A stretch of 64,000 nucleotides of DNA from an uncultured Nitrospira sp. (GTDB lineage: Bacteria; Nitrospirota; Nitrospiria; Nitrospirales; Nitrospiraceae). Where the stretch lies: positions 24,522 through 88,521 of the forward strand of contig CABVRZ010000003.1 of assembly GCA_902500775.1 (NCBI GenBank), written 5' to 3'. Below the pieces are notes generated by a model, which worked only from the letters and a program-made list of their open reading frames with translations, was not told the origin of the DNA and did not search any database. This document shows positions 1 to 10,455 of the stretch, piece after piece (positions within the stretch are counted from its first letter, which is position 1; each line of letters opens with the position of its first letter). A program made the translations under genes and the position numbers.

Positions 1-268
1 GGACCTTCCAAAGGTCGGGGCGATCGTGACGGTTGGGCAGCAGATCGGGGAAGTCGAGTCGACCAAAACGACCTCAACAATCTACACCCCCGTCAGCGGG
101 ACGGTCACCAAGATCAACCAGGACTTGAAAGATCATCCCGAGGTCGTGAATTCAGATCCCTATGGAAAGGGATGGATGGCCGTCATCGAGTTGAGCACTG
201 CTGGAGAAGTCGATCAGCTGATGACCGCTTCGCAATACGAGGCTTTTCTCGCCAGTCAGAAGCATTGA
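1..268 (+). CDS. gcvH: Glycine cleavage system H protein, C-terminal part
   Basis: Only the 3' part of the gene is inside the window; the open frame already runs from base 2. The protein carries the lipoyl arm that shuttles the methylamine group between the P, T and L proteins of the cytoplasmic glycine cleavage complex. The lipoylation motif ESTK is visible, with the Lys codon at 65-67, followed by the usual YTPVSG turn of the lipoyl fold and the family's C-terminal pattern (NSDPYGKGWMA). The pseudogene just downstream encodes the L-protein-type partner, which fits a gcv neighbourhood. Confidence 0.93.
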   Translation, partial: DLPKVGAIVTVGQQIGEVESTKTTSTIYTPVSGTVTKINQDLKDHPEVVNSDPYGKGWMAVIELSTAGEVDQLMTASQYEAFLASQKH

Positions 269-311
269 CCCGCTGGTTCGCATGAACGCCGCTGGTGGCC
301 TTTGTCAATAG

Positions 312-1761
<1,450 letters not shown>

Positions 1762-1765
<4 letters not shown>

Positions 1766-2202
1766 TCCGGTCTCTCTTCCTCAAATTGGGAATGTTGGCC
1801 GTCACGGTAGGAGTGGTGTTCTGGTTGGGATGGGTGCGTCAACCGTTCGTCCAGCCGCTTGGTGCATCCTCACAGGCGCAGACCACAGAGTTTGTGAACG
1901 GTCCCAGTCATCATGCACGTGGCGAGAAGAGTGCAACATCGATCAAGGTAGTCGGCCAGCACGATCGGATGGTGGTCGATCTCAATCGAGCGACTGCTGA
2001 TGAATTGGAAGCCTTGCCCGGTATTGGTGCTGTGCTGGCGCAACGGGTGATTGCATTTCGTGAGTCGGCTGGACGGTTTCGGACGGTCGAGGATCTTCGC
2101 AGCGTCAAAGGAATCGGCGCCAAGAAATTTGATCGCCTCAAGTCATTAGTCACGGTCTCCACCAAGGAGACACAACGAGAGATGGAGCGACCTGCGTCAT
2201 GA
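1762..2202 (+). CDS. ComEA-like helix-hairpin-helix protein
   Basis: A 146-residue protein with one N-terminal membrane segment (about residues 7-25), a polar linker and a C-terminal tandem helix-hairpin-helix domain (about 72-135) with the hallmark turns LPGIGA and VKGIGAK. This is the architecture of ComEA-family DNA-binding proteins, which hold DNA at the outer face of the cytoplasmic membrane during uptake. No other competence gene is nearby, so a role in transformation is not shown. The start overlaps the end of the lpd remnant and the stop overlaps the tyrS start (ATGA), so it is probably co-transcribed with tyrS. Confidence 0.82.
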
Positions 2203-3410
2203 AGGATGTAGCCCAACAACTCGACCTCATTCTCCGCGGTGCAGTGGAGGTCATTCAACAGACTGAGCTCGAGACGAAGCTAAAACGAGCTCTCTCGGAG
2301 AAACGACCGTTACGGATTAAGGCGGGATTCGACCCAACGGCACCCGATCTGCATCTGGGGCACACCGTCCTCATCCATAAGCTGAAACATTTTCAAGATC
2401 TTGGACACAACGTGATCTTCCTGATCGGGGATTTCACCGGGATGATCGGTGATCCGACCGGTGTGTCGGAGACCCGCAAGGCGCTCACCAAGGAACAGGT
2501 CCAGGAGAATGCGAAGACGTATCAACGTCAGATCTTCAAGATTCTCGATCCGGAAAAGACCACGATCGAATTCAACAGTCGCTGGATGGGATCGATGACA
2601 GCCGATGGACTGATCCAACTGGCCGCCCACTATCGCGTCGCGAGAATGATGGAGCGGGATGATTTTCACAAGCGATACCATGAACAAAAACCCATCAGTG
2701 TCCACGAGTTTCTCTATCCGCTCGTGCAGGGGTATGATTCCGTTGCCTTGAAAGCGGATGTGGAACTGGGAGGGACAGATCAGAAATTTAATCTTCTGGT
2801 CGGACGCGAGTTGCAGCGTGACTACGGTCAGGAGTCACAGGTCGTCATCACCATGCCGTTGCTCGAAGGCACGGACGGTGTGAAGAAGATGAGCAAGAGC
2901 GTCGGGAACTACATCGCCCTGGAGGACAAGCCCGGCGAGATGTTTGGGAAAGTTATGTCGATCAGCGATACCCTGATGTATCGGTACTATGAGCTGCTGA
3001 CGACGGAAGACCTCGGCCAGGCCAGGTCACTGCATCCGATGGAAGCCAAGCAGGCGCTTGCCGAATTGATTGTGGCGCAGTACCACGGGGTAGAGGCTGG
3101 AAAACAAGCAAGAGCGGAGTTTGCGCAGAAGTTCCAGAAACAGGAGTTTCCTGATGAACCGGATGTCCGTGTGCAGTTGACTGGTAATGATTTGCGGGAT
3201 GGGAAGACCATTGGACTGGTGGATCTTGTCGCAAAAACGGGGCTCGTTCCCAGTAAAAGTGAAGCACGCCGGTTGATCATTCAAGGCGGACTCGAACTCG
3301 ATGGACAGAAACAGAGTGATGCCAATGCCACGCTTGAGGTCGTTCAGGGCAAGCAGCATCGCTTGAAAATTGGGCGACGAAAATTTGCGACGGTCGAACG
3401 TGCCCAATAG
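2199..3410 (+). CDS. tyrS: Tyrosyl-tRNA synthetase
   Basis: Charges tRNA-Tyr with tyrosine in the cytoplasm. The 403-residue protein has the class I signatures HLGH (residues 52-55) and KMSKS (230-234), the tyrosine-pocket stretch FDPTAPDLH, and a C-terminal S4-like RNA-binding domain (about 340-400). Length matches the TyrRZ-type bacterial enzyme. The ATG overlaps the stop of the upstream ComEA-like gene, indicating translational coupling. Confidence 0.97.
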   Translation: MKDVAQQLDLILRGAVEVIQQTELETKLKRALSEKRPLRIKAGFDPTAPDLHLGHTVLIHKLKHFQDLGHNVIFLIGDFTGMIGDPTGVSETRKALTKEQVQENAKTYQRQIFKILDPEKTTIEFNSRWMGSMTADGLIQLAAHYRVARMMERDDFHKRYHEQKPISVHEFLYPLVQGYDSVALKADVELGGTDQKFNLLVGRELQRDYGQESQVVITMPLLEGTDGVKKMSKSVGNYIALEDKPGEMFGKVMSISDTLMYRYYELLTTEDLGQARSLHPMEAKQALAELIVAQYHGVEAGKQARAEFAQKFQKQEFPDEPDVRVQLTGNDLRDGKTIGLVDLVAKTGLVPSKSEARRLIIQGGLELDGQKQSDANATLEVVQGKQHRLKIGRRKFATVERAQ

Positions 3411-3455
3411 CAAGAGGATCTTATAATAGGCTGTGGCAAAACATCGATCGATGTG

Positions 3456-3540
3456 CTTCGACAGGCTCAGCACGAACGGAAAACTGTCGCATGTTTAATG
3501 GCCACTCCGTTCGTCCTGAGGTTCTCGAAGGATGAACGGA
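3456..3540. repeat. REP-like imperfect palindrome
   Basis: GCTTCGACAGGCTCAGCACG (arm about 3456-3480) and its inverted partner (about 3506-3530, with a further GATGAACGG) pair at roughly 20 of 25 positions around a 25-base loop. The CTTCGACAGGCTCAGCACGA core is a widely dispersed intergenic repeat in many bacteria. It lies 45 bases after tyrS, so it may also act in transcript end formation. Confidence 0.7.
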
Positions 3541-3672
3541 TGGTTCTCCCATAGCCGGCTAAGCTGTGCCCAAGAAATCAGATACAACGATAGCGCAAGT
3601 CTCTTCTACCTGTTTGCTTGAGTGAATCGATCCCACTCCACATCAAATTCTCTTAGTCCCAAATAGACGTAG

Positions 3673-3757
3673 AGTGAATCGTTTTAGATTCACCAGGTCT
3701 GAATCTTTTTCGATTCAGTAGACGCCACAGGTCTTGGTTGTGTATCACTTCGATACA
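3673..3757. repeat. Cluster of three short hairpins
   Basis: Three small perfect stems follow one another: GTGAATC/GATTCAC (3673-3692), CTGAATC/GATTCAG (about 3699-3718) and TGTATC/GATACA (about 3741-3757). The first two share the GAATC core and equal length, suggesting related sites, for example an operator array or a small structured leader. Function unknown. Confidence 0.55.
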
Positions 3758-4028
3758 GGCGTGATGAACTGGGCAAGTCGTTGCCATACGAACAAAACTG
3801 GGAAACGCCTAATTGTAAAAGCCTTAGGAGCGGTTGAGAACAGACCAGGGTATTGGAGATGAAATACTTGCGAGAATCCTCTGATGGAATGATGTTTGCT
3901 TTCCATACTTTTGAATTTCTTCAATGATTTGATCCACTAGCTGTTGACGAGACCAGTCCTGGAGCCTATCCTGAGGAACACGATTAGATTGGCTGTCTCC
4001 CGGGGGCTCTGTCACTGACAACATATGG

Positions 4029-4709
4029 GTGGCCATGCAGACCTCAGAAGTTCGGATCGCCATCGTCCATAGCAACCAACTATTGCGAGAATCCCTTTCC
4101 TGTTGTCTTTCGCAGTGCAGCCCATTCTGCGTTGTGCACATGGCGTCGCAGTTGGATCAGACAGGGAAAAATCTTGCGGCACAGAACCTGGATCTGCTGA
4201 TCGTCGAATTTGTAGTTTTGCGTCAGTCGGAAGAGCATAAGCTCCTCCGCATTGGATCACTGCCACTCGGAGCAAAAGTGTTGGTGATCGACGTGCCTGA
4301 TCGAGAAGAGGACATCCTGTATTGTATTGAGGCCGGGGGGGCGTCCGGGTATCTCCTGCAGAATGCGTCGCTCAAGGAGCTGGAAATCAATCTCGCAGCG
4401 ATTGCCAGGGGAGAAACAGTCTGTTCTCCAAGAATCGCCCACCTCACGTTTTGCCGGATGGCATTGTTGGCTCGCCAGGAGACAGGAAATGGTGTGACCA
4501 ATGGGGTATCACTCACCAGACGGGAAGCCGAAATTGTACGATTGATTGAAGAGGGACTTAGCAACAAGGAGATCGCGATACGGCTCAATATCGGGGTCTC
4601 CACTGTGAAGAATCATGTTCATAATATTCTGGATAAGCTTCAGTTACACAACCGCCATTCAGCAGTGAAATTTATCAGAAACCAAACGATCCTCACCGGC
4701 CATAGCTAG
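4029..4709 (+). CDS. LuxR/NarL-type regulator with degenerate receiver
   Basis: A 226-residue two-domain protein (GTG at 4029, or ATG at 4035). Residues about 8-125 follow the receiver fold (RIAIVHSNQLLRESL, LLIVEF, SGYLLQNASLKEL) and about 155-220 are a GerE/LuxR helix-turn-helix (LTRREAEIVRLIEEGLSNKE, VSTVKNHVHNIL). In the receiver the acidic pair normally near position 10 is replaced by HS and the phosphorylated Asp by Glu, so canonical phosphorylation is unlikely. It precedes a second receiver-like gene and the injection-system genes, and may be their transcription factor; that link is inferred from position only. Confidence 0.85.
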   Translation: MAMQTSEVRIAIVHSNQLLRESLSCCLSQCSPFCVVHMASQLDQTGKNLAAQNLDLLIVEFVVLRQSEEHKLLRIGSLPLGAKVLVIDVPDREEDILYCIEAGGASGYLLQNASLKELEINLAAIARGETVCSPRIAHLTFCRMALLARQETGNGVTNGVSLTRREAEIVRLIEEGLSNKEIAIRLNIGVSTVKNHVHNILDKLQLHNRHSAVKFIRNQTILTGHS

Positions 4710-4885
4710 CCTGTACTTCTCCACAGCGAACGACGCTTCACGCGATGGAAAGCCAGGGGACCTGCCTGCGCGAAGCCGCTTCGGCAACAGCAGGGGACAA
4801 GGCTGGCTGGATTGTTCACCAGCCTGCAAGAAGGATCTAGTTCTTCCTCCTGTCGAATCTAGATCCAAATCCATCCCAAGGATCT

Positions 4886-5347
4886 ATGGGCATCGCCCAC
4901 CGTCAGACATACAGTATGCTAACCGTATTGGGGGACCGTCTGGTGGATAAGATCCGGGTGCTCTTCGCCAATTATCCCATGATGGTTCCCGAGGCCATTC
5001 GGCAGCTCGTCGAGGAGCAAGAGGATATGGAGGTGGTGGGGGATTGCCGGGGACCCATGAAGATCCTCCAAGAAACGGGCCGAACGAACGCCGACGCCGT
5101 CGTGTTGACGCCAGAAGGGGACGAGGAGCCTGGTCTCTGTAGTCAATTGCTGGCGGTGTATCCGGATCTCACAGTTTTGCAGGTTGCCCGTGATATCAGG
5201 TCCGCCTCAGTACAACAGCTTTCTCCAGTCCGCTGTAGTGTAACAAGCAGCCACGATCAAGAGATCATTCAGGCGCTTAGAATGGCGGTTCAAGATCTGT
5301 GTAATAAGAGGATCCTGAGAAGGGAGCATGGCACTAGTGAGGAATAG
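4886..5347 (+). CDS. Stand-alone degenerate receiver-like protein
   Basis: A 153-residue protein whose central part resembles a receiver of the NarL type (KIRVLFANYPMMVPEAIRQL, then EVVGDC), but with no DNA-binding domain. Acidic-pocket residues are replaced (AN for the usual DD; Thr where the phosphoacceptor Asp would be, in ADAVVLTPEG). AAGG a few bases before the ATG supports the start. It lies 176 bases after the LuxR-type gene and 292 bases before the first injection-system gene, so a partner or anti-regulator role is possible. The family was not identified with certainty. Confidence 0.6.
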   Translation: MGIAHRQTYSMLTVLGDRLVDKIRVLFANYPMMVPEAIRQLVEEQEDMEVVGDCRGPMKILQETGRTNADAVVLTPEGDEEPGLCSQLLAVYPDLTVLQVARDIRSASVQQLSPVRCSVTSSHDQEIIQALRMAVQDLCNKRILRREHGTSEE

Positions 5348-5639
5348 CGGACTGAGAACCGCTGGATAGAAAAGCTCTAATCGGGAATATGCAGAAGAAG
5401 AAAGAAAGTGCTGTATGACTTGTTTCTAGCGTTGAGAGAAATGAGAGGCATGATAGTGGGATTTGGTCGTTCGTTAATTAGGGAAGGCCTGGTTAATTCC
5501 GTTCTTTAGCCAACCAGCTCTAAAAACATTGGAGATTCAACTGGCCTGTGATCGAAATTCAGAATAAATCAGACCTTCCTTGGGATCTTCGCTTGGAATT
5601 TGGAGATCACGCTAGCTTTTAGCACAGAAGGAGAATCGT
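5348..5639. other. Leader region of the injection-system cluster
   Basis: No gene is apparent in these 292 bases. They probably contain the promoter of the long eCIS operon, but I see no clear sigma-70 or sigma-54 site. A clear ribosome-binding site, AAGGAG at about 5628-5633, precedes the ATG at 5640. Confidence 0.45.
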
Positions 5640-5876
5640 ATGCCCGTAGAAATCAAAAACTTGACCTTTCGACCGGTGCTAATACGGCTTAATAGCGGAG
5701 CATCTTTGCATCTTTCTCCAGGAGTGACGTCGTTTGAAATTGTAGATGAGGAAATCATCCGTAACGCAAAGGTTCAAAAGCTTCAAGAGCAACGGATCAT
5801 TACTCTCACTGAGAGTAAACACAAGTTGCAGAAAGCCGAAGTGCCACAGGCACGGGTCGATCGCGCAAGGAAATAG
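5640..5876 (+). CDS. Small protein at the head of the eCIS cluster
   Basis: A 78-residue protein of unknown family. The N-terminal 50 residues look beta-rich (IKNLTFRPVLIRLNSG, LHLSPGVTSFEIVDEEI) and the C-terminal 30 are basic and probably helical. It has a strong ribosome-binding site and lies 32 bases before the sheath gene, in the same orientation, so it is probably the first gene of the injection-system transcript. A sheath-associated or regulatory role is a guess from position. Confidence 0.6.
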   Translation: MPVEIKNLTFRPVLIRLNSGASLHLSPGVTSFEIVDEEIIRNAKVQKLQEQRIITLTESKHKLQKAEVPQARVDRARK

Positions 5877-5908
5877 AAATCAAGCTTTGTAACTAAGAGG
5901 AGGATCGC

Positions 5909-7846
5909 ATGGCAGTTCTATCATACCCAGGTGTGTATGTAGAAGAGGTTGCGAGCGGTGTTCGCCCAATTGAGGCTGCAAGCAGCTCCACGGCTGCCTT
6001 TGTCGGTCTTTCGGAGATGGGACCAGATGAGGAAGCCTTGCGAATCACCAGCTGGACAGAATTCCAGAGACAGTACGGTGGTTACATTTCCGACGGCTAC
6101 TTAGCGCATTCAGTCTTTCAATTCTTTAATAACGGTGGGCGGCAATGCTACATCGTGCGCATTACCCGTTCCGATGCGGTTACCGCTAGGGTGAGAGTGC
6201 AAAACCGGGCGACCGCTCCGGTGAGTGGCCTGACATTTTCTGCCAAGAATAGAGGGGCATGGGGAAATTACCTCTATCTTCAGATTGAAGACGGTTCCAG
6301 CGACACGGGGAATACCTTCAAGATCAGTATTAGGAAACAGAAGGAGGTGGATCTTGTTCCGGAAGATTTCATGAACATCGCTCCCCTTGAAACACACGAC
6401 AATCTCAACATGGACCCCACTTCGGCAAATTATGTTGTCAATGTCCTCAGTCAGGCCTCTCGACTGATCAATGCGGAAGTTGATGCTGCGAACGTCACTC
6501 TCCAGCGAGGATTTCACCGAGGCGGCAATGCTCCTACAATGTCTGCCGGCAGCAATCTTAATTTCCTGATCAATCTGGATGGTGACGGTTATCAGCAGGT
6601 TGCATTACCAGCAGCGCTTGCCAACATGGCTGCGGTTGCGGCGGCGATTCAAACAGCCGTTACCGCGCTCACGCGCCTCAAGACCAGCACCTCGCCCACG
6701 GCGTTTACTGGTTTTACCTGCGCAGTAGTCAATGCGGGAATGCCAACGGAACATCTGTTGCTGAATTCAGGCACTACATCTGGGACCTCATCTGTCTCGG
6801 TGCAAAACGCCTCAAGCAACAACGCGGCCGTGAGTTTGAAGCTCGGTGAAGGAAATGGCGGCTATTCGGAGAACGGGCTTGCCCGTCGGCGTCCAGCTAA
6901 TGCGGAATCAATCCAGATTGGAGATGCCGCTGTCGCTGCGCCGGTCCTAGCGGTGACTCTTGGCACAGACGGTACTGCGCCCCTGACAGAACTTTCCTAC
7001 AGCGCGGGATTTACACTGCTCAATAATAAGACTGATTTTAGTCTGCTGTCCGTTCCTGGCGTCGGCACCACGACCATGGTGGACGAAGGCATGGCCTATT
7101 GTCGAAACAGGACATTGCAAGATGTCTTTTATATCGGTGAGATGGATCAGGATGATGATACCCCCTCGGAGGCCGAATCCTTCCGCAATGCCCTCACGAC
7201 ACCAAATTCTTACGGGGCTGTTTATTTCCCGTGGATTAAAGCGCTCGATCCAACTGGTGTTTCTGCCGAACCCATCCTACTTCCTCCGTCTGGGTATATG
7301 GCAGGTTTGTATGCGCGAATTGATGCCAGTCGCGGTGTCTGGAAAGCGCCGGCAGGAACGGAGGCGACGATTAATGGAGCGGTTGGACTCAGTATCAATT
7401 TAACCGATACTGAACAGGGTAATTTAAACAGGATCAGCGTGAATTGCCTGAGGCGATTTACAACATCGGGTATTGTGTCGTGGGGGTCGAGGACGGTTAG
7501 TTCCGATCCGGAATATAAATACGTACCGGTCCGCCGAGTGGCGATTATGCTACGGGTCAGCATCTACAATGGTATTCAGTGGGCGGTCTTCGAACCCAAT
7601 GATGAAGGATTATGGTCGCAACTGCGCCTTAATATTACCTCATTTATGATGACCTTGTTTCGTCAGGGAGCCTTTCAAGGTGCGACATCATCTCAGGCAT
7701 TTTTTGTCAAATGTGATGGGGAAACCACCACACAAGCCGACATTGACTTGGGAATTGTCAATGTATTGGTAGGCTTTGCACCGCTCAAACCGGCTGAATT
7801 TGTCGTAGTTAAGATTAGTCAGAAGGCGGGACAGTCTTCCACATAG
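5909..7846 (+). CDS. Contractile tail sheath protein
   Basis: The 645-residue contractile outer sheath of the injection particle. The N-terminus has the tail-sheath signature (LSYPGVYVEEV, then FVGLSEMGP), followed by a Rossmann-like core (FFNNGGRQCYIVRI), variable middle domains (about 200-370), and the conserved C-terminal lattice domain (about 480-640: VNCLRRF, WGSRTV, KYVPVRRVAIMLRVSI, then VVVKISQ). It belongs to the Afp2-4/Pvc2-4 type and only one copy is present, whereas Afp and PVC carry three. GAGGAGG precedes the ATG. The tube gene follows 42 bases later. Confidence 0.95.
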   Translation: MAVLSYPGVYVEEVASGVRPIEAASSSTAAFVGLSEMGPDEEALRITSWTEFQRQYGGYISDGYLAHSVFQFFNNGGRQCYIVRITRSDAVTARVRVQNRATAPVSGLTFSAKNRGAWGNYLYLQIEDGSSDTGNTFKISIRKQKEVDLVPEDFMNIAPLETHDNLNMDPTSANYVVNVLSQASRLINAEVDAANVTLQRGFHRGGNAPTMSAGSNLNFLINLDGDGYQQVALPAALANMAAVAAAIQTAVTALTRLKTSTSPTAFTGFTCAVVNAGMPTEHLLLNSGTTSGTSSVSVQNASSNNAAVSLKLGEGNGGYSENGLARRRPANAESIQIGDAAVAAPVLAVTLGTDGTAPLTELSYSAGFTLLNNKTDFSLLSVPGVGTTTMVDEGMAYCRNRTLQDVFYIGEMDQDDDTPSEAESFRNALTTPNSYGAVYFPWIKALDPTGVSAEPILLPPSGYMAGLYARIDASRGVWKAPAGTEATINGAVGLSINLTDTEQGNLNRISVNCLRRFTTSGIVSWGSRTVSSDPEYKYVPVRRVAIMLRVSIYNGIQWAVFEPNDEGLWSQLRLNITSFMMTLFRQGAFQGATSSQAFFVKCDGETTTQADIDLGIVNVLVGFAPLKPAEFVVVKISQKAGQSST

Positions 7847-7888
7847 GAGTCCTGCGTTAGAACCGACCTACCGAAAGGAGAGCAGGGT

Positions 7889-8389
7889 ATGGCCAAGTTT
7901 ACAGTCAACAGTCAACGGTTTGATCCCTATCTAGGGTTCAAATTCAAAGTGAAGTGGGACGGCAACTATGTGGCAGGTTTGAATAAATGCAGCGCCCTGA
8001 AAAGGACTACGGAGGTAACTCCTTGGTATGAAGCGGGGGACCATAGTGGTCCACACCAGATCCCCGGCAAGACCAAGTACGATGCAATCACCCTCCAGGG
8101 TGGTGTAACCCATGATACCGCATTCGAAGAGTGGGCCAACAAGGTGAACAACTATCAGGGCGAAGCCGCCATGTCGTTGAAGACCTTTCGCAAGGATATC
8201 ACCATCGATGTGTTCAATCTCCAGGGTTCAAAGGTTTTATCCTACAACGTCTTCCGTTGTTGGGTCTCCGAATATCAAGCCCTTCCCGAGCTCGACGCTG
8301 GTGGAAATGCCGCCATGATCACGACGATCAAGCTTGAGAACGAAGGATGGATACGGGACACCTCCGTAGTCGAACCCAAGGAGACCTAA
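7889..8389 (+). CDS. Contractile tail tube protein (gp19-like)
   Basis: The 166-residue inner-tube subunit that stacks in rings inside the sheath. The sequence follows the T4 gp19/Pvc1-Pvc5 family: DPYLGFKFKVKWDGNYVAGL at the start, the EVTPWYEAGDHSG segment, the YDAITLQGGVTHD strand pair and LKLENEGW-like ending (IKLENEGWIRD). AAAGGAG precedes the ATG. Only one obvious major tube gene is seen; the CIS_tube-type protein further on is probably the baseplate-proximal tube/hub ring. Confidence 0.94.
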   Translation: MAKFTVNSQRFDPYLGFKFKVKWDGNYVAGLNKCSALKRTTEVTPWYEAGDHSGPHQIPGKTKYDAITLQGGVTHDTAFEEWANKVNNYQGEAAMSLKTFRKDITIDVFNLQGSKVLSYNVFRCWVSEYQALPELDAGGNAAMITTIKLENEGWIRDTSVVEPKET

Positions 8390-9289
8390 TTGGATACATT
8401 GGCCGGCCTGCTCCCTGGTGGCTATGTGGATAACTGCGGAGAGGTCCAACGTGAAATCGAACTGAGGCCTCTGACTGGGCGGGAGGAAGAGCTGCTTGCC
8501 ACGAGTCGACCGCGAGAAAGCGCTTCACTCGTGACCGTCCTTCTGAGTCGGTGTATTCAACGGCTTGGCGCCATTCGTCCGGTGTCGGAGGCATTAGTGC
8601 GCAATCTTCTGGTCGCGGACAGGCAGTATCTTCTCCTCAAGTTGCGCGAGGCGACCTTTGGGGAGCAGATACGGGCCAATGTCTTCTGCCCATGGCCGGA
8701 GTGCGGCCAACGAGTAACGATCAACTTCTCTGTTAAGGATATTCCCATCCGTGAGTCAGAGGATAAAGGCCCCGTATACATGATGACTCTCTCACCGGAG
8801 ATTGCCGGCGTATTTGGAGCAGATGAGCGACAAATCACCTTCCGCCTTCCCAACGGCGAAGACCAGGAGAGCATTTCACCACTTCTTGCCGAAAACGAGG
8901 CGTTGGCATTAGCCAGGCTTTTTGGGCGCTGCATCCAGCGCATCGGCCGTCTCACGAACATCGATGAAGAAGCGGTGATCAGTCAACTCTCCCCAGCGGC
9001 CCGTCTCGAGATCGAACAGCAGATGGAAAGGATCGCACCAAAGGTGGAGTTGACGATGGACATCAATTGCCACGAATGCGGTCGTGTCTTTGTGGCGCCT
9101 TTTGACCTTCACCGGTTCTTTTTTGGTGAGATGAGAACGAGTGGGGATCTCTTGTATCGCGAGGTGCATTATCTCGCGTATCACTATCACTGGAGCGAAC
9201 GGGAGATCCTGGAGATGACGCGAGACAAGCGGCGCAGATACATCGATGTACTAGCCGATGAGATAGAACGACTCAATAATGCGGTCTGA
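8390..9289 (+). CDS. T4 gp26-like baseplate protein with zinc knuckles
   Basis: A 299-residue protein resembling the T4 baseplate-hub (gp26/PF12322-like) family that accompanies tail tubes in phage-like systems. Start codon is TTG at 8390, directly after the tube stop, with AAGGAG at about 8379-8384. The N-terminal region has the family's pattern (ELRPLTGREEELL, LLSRCIQRLG). Two Cys pairs, CPWPEC at about residue 100 and CHEC at about 227, look like a bipartite zinc site. The C-terminal half is helical and acidic/basic. It may act as an assembly chaperone of the hub. Family assignment is from pattern memory and is moderately certain. Confidence 0.72.
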   Translation: MDTLAGLLPGGYVDNCGEVQREIELRPLTGREEELLATSRPRESASLVTVLLSRCIQRLGAIRPVSEALVRNLLVADRQYLLLKLREATFGEQIRANVFCPWPECGQRVTINFSVKDIPIRESEDKGPVYMMTLSPEIAGVFGADERQITFRLPNGEDQESISPLLAENEALALARLFGRCIQRIGRLTNIDEEAVISQLSPAARLEIEQQMERIAPKVELTMDINCHECGRVFVAPFDLHRFFFGEMRTSGDLLYREVHYLAYHYHWSEREILEMTRDKRRRYIDVLADEIERLNNAV

Positions 9290-9299
9290 GGGACAACCG

Positions 9300-10448
9300 A
9301 TGTCAGCCAGCTATTTGCATACTGTCCTGCTGGATGGCGCCAAACCCTTCCTCTATCGCAACGGTGTGCGTTCATTGCTAGGCGTTCCGGAAGGCGACGG
9401 AGGTGAAATACTTTTCTCTTCTGCAGTGCAGCCTGTTGGATTTGCTTATGCGAATCCTCAATTCATGGGAGAGCCACATATATCCCCATATCGCCCCGAT
9501 CTGGCCGCTAATCCTGCCTTTGTTCGGCAGTTCACGCCTTTGCAAGATCAGGCGAGGAAGAGCTCCGAATCTTATGCCGGTGCCGAAGCGAGTGGCGAGC
9601 ACCGGGTTATGCCACAAGGCATGGCGCAACAGAACACGATTGGGCCGGCACAGGAGCCAGACACGAGTGTCACGAAGTCGTCTGACGCATCGCAGGGGCC
9701 AGCGCCAGTTATAGAGAAGGCCACGCTCCATGTTCCAGACGCCCCTGAAAGAAGACAAGACGTGTTTCCGGCAACTGCGCACCAGTTCTCGCCTTTGCAG
9801 GCTTCGCCGAGGAAGAGCACCGATTCTCATGCTGGTGTAGAAGGGAGTGGCGAGCACCGCGTTGTGCCAAAGGGCATGGCGCGACAGAATGTGACTGGGC
9901 GAGTACCGGAGCAGGAAACGAGTGGCACGAAGCCGTCTGACGCATCGCAGGGGCCAGCACCAGTTATAGAGAAGGCCACGCTCCATGTTCCAAACGCCCC
10001 TCAAAGAAATAACAATTCTTCTACTCTCTCATTCTCAGGGCAGAGGCACCATCTCTCAGGCAAAGCTGAAGAGGAATTCCAGCACGCACTCCCCTCAAAA
10101 CAATCTCGGCCCACCTCCATTACAAGGGAGCTGTCCGATACTCCTTCGATTAACGCGACGCACTCTTTAGAGACATTGGCGCAGATGAATTCAAGGACAG
10201 GTCACGGATTAAACCGAGCTGCAGATCGAATTGAACAGCTTCGCACCGCTGTTCGTGAACTGGCGATGAAGCAATCCTCCTCGCGAGAGCAAACACGCGG
10301 GGACGAAGCACATCCACAGCAGCACCAGGCACCGGCTCCAGCTCAACGGATCATCGTCGTTAAGCAGCCTTCAACCCAGGCGAAGATCCCTTATGCATTC
10401 TTGGAGCGTAGTTACCTGAGCCGCTTTCGTGTGCGGAATCTAAGATGA
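9300..10448 (+). CDS. Low-complexity eCIS protein with 85-residue tandem repeat
   Basis: ATG at 9300 with GAGGG before it is preferred over 9279, giving 382 residues. The first 65 residues look folded (YLHTVLLDGAKPFLYRNGVR). Residues about 78-240 contain two copies of an 85-residue unit, rich in Pro, Ser, Gln and Ala and probably disordered; the units share GEHRV, SDASQGPAPVIEKATLHVP. The C-terminal third has a helical, coiled-coil-like stretch (LNRAADRIEQLRTAVRELA) and ends in a basic tail. It lies between the gp26-like and terminator genes. No tape measure was found elsewhere, so this is one candidate, but its composition is unusual for one. Confidence 0.65.
   Translation: MSASYLHTVLLDGAKPFLYRNGVRSLLGVPEGDGGEILFSSAVQPVGFAYANPQFMGEPHISPYRPDLAANPAFVRQFTPLQDQARKSSESYAGAEASGEHRVMPQGMAQQNTIGPAQEPDTSVTKSSDASQGPAPVIEKATLHVPDAPERRQDVFPATAHQFSPLQASPRKSTDSHAGVEGSGEHRVVPKGMARQNVTGRVPEQETSGTKPSDASQGPAPVIEKATLHVPNAPQRNNNSSTLSFSGQRHHLSGKAEEEFQHALPSKQSRPTSITRELSDTPSINATHSLETLAQMNSRTGHGLNRAADRIEQLRTAVRELAMKQSSSREQTRGDEAHPQQHQAPAPAQRIIVVKQPSTQAKIPYAFLERSYLSRFRVRNLR
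9533..10010 (+). repeat. Tandem duplication, 255-base period
   Basis: Two consecutive units (about 9533-9760 and 9788-10010) inside the preceding gene. The best conserved block, encoding SDASQGPAPVIEKATLHVP, is nearly identical at the DNA level between about 9676-9740 and 9931-9995. The 255-base period keeps the frame. The strong conservation of one half against the divergence of the other suggests gene conversion or selection on that half. Confidence 0.85.
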
Positions 10449-10455
10449 CGGTAAG

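Larger units (their letters stand above)
3411..4028. other. 618-base non-coding stretch with palindromes
   Basis: No convincing gene is visible between tyrS and the first regulator. The stretch contains an imperfect inverted repeat (3456-3540) and a series of short hairpins (3673-3757), listed separately. A small reverse-strand open frame (3824-4141) overlaps the regulator start and shows no recognisable family. Confidence 0.6.
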
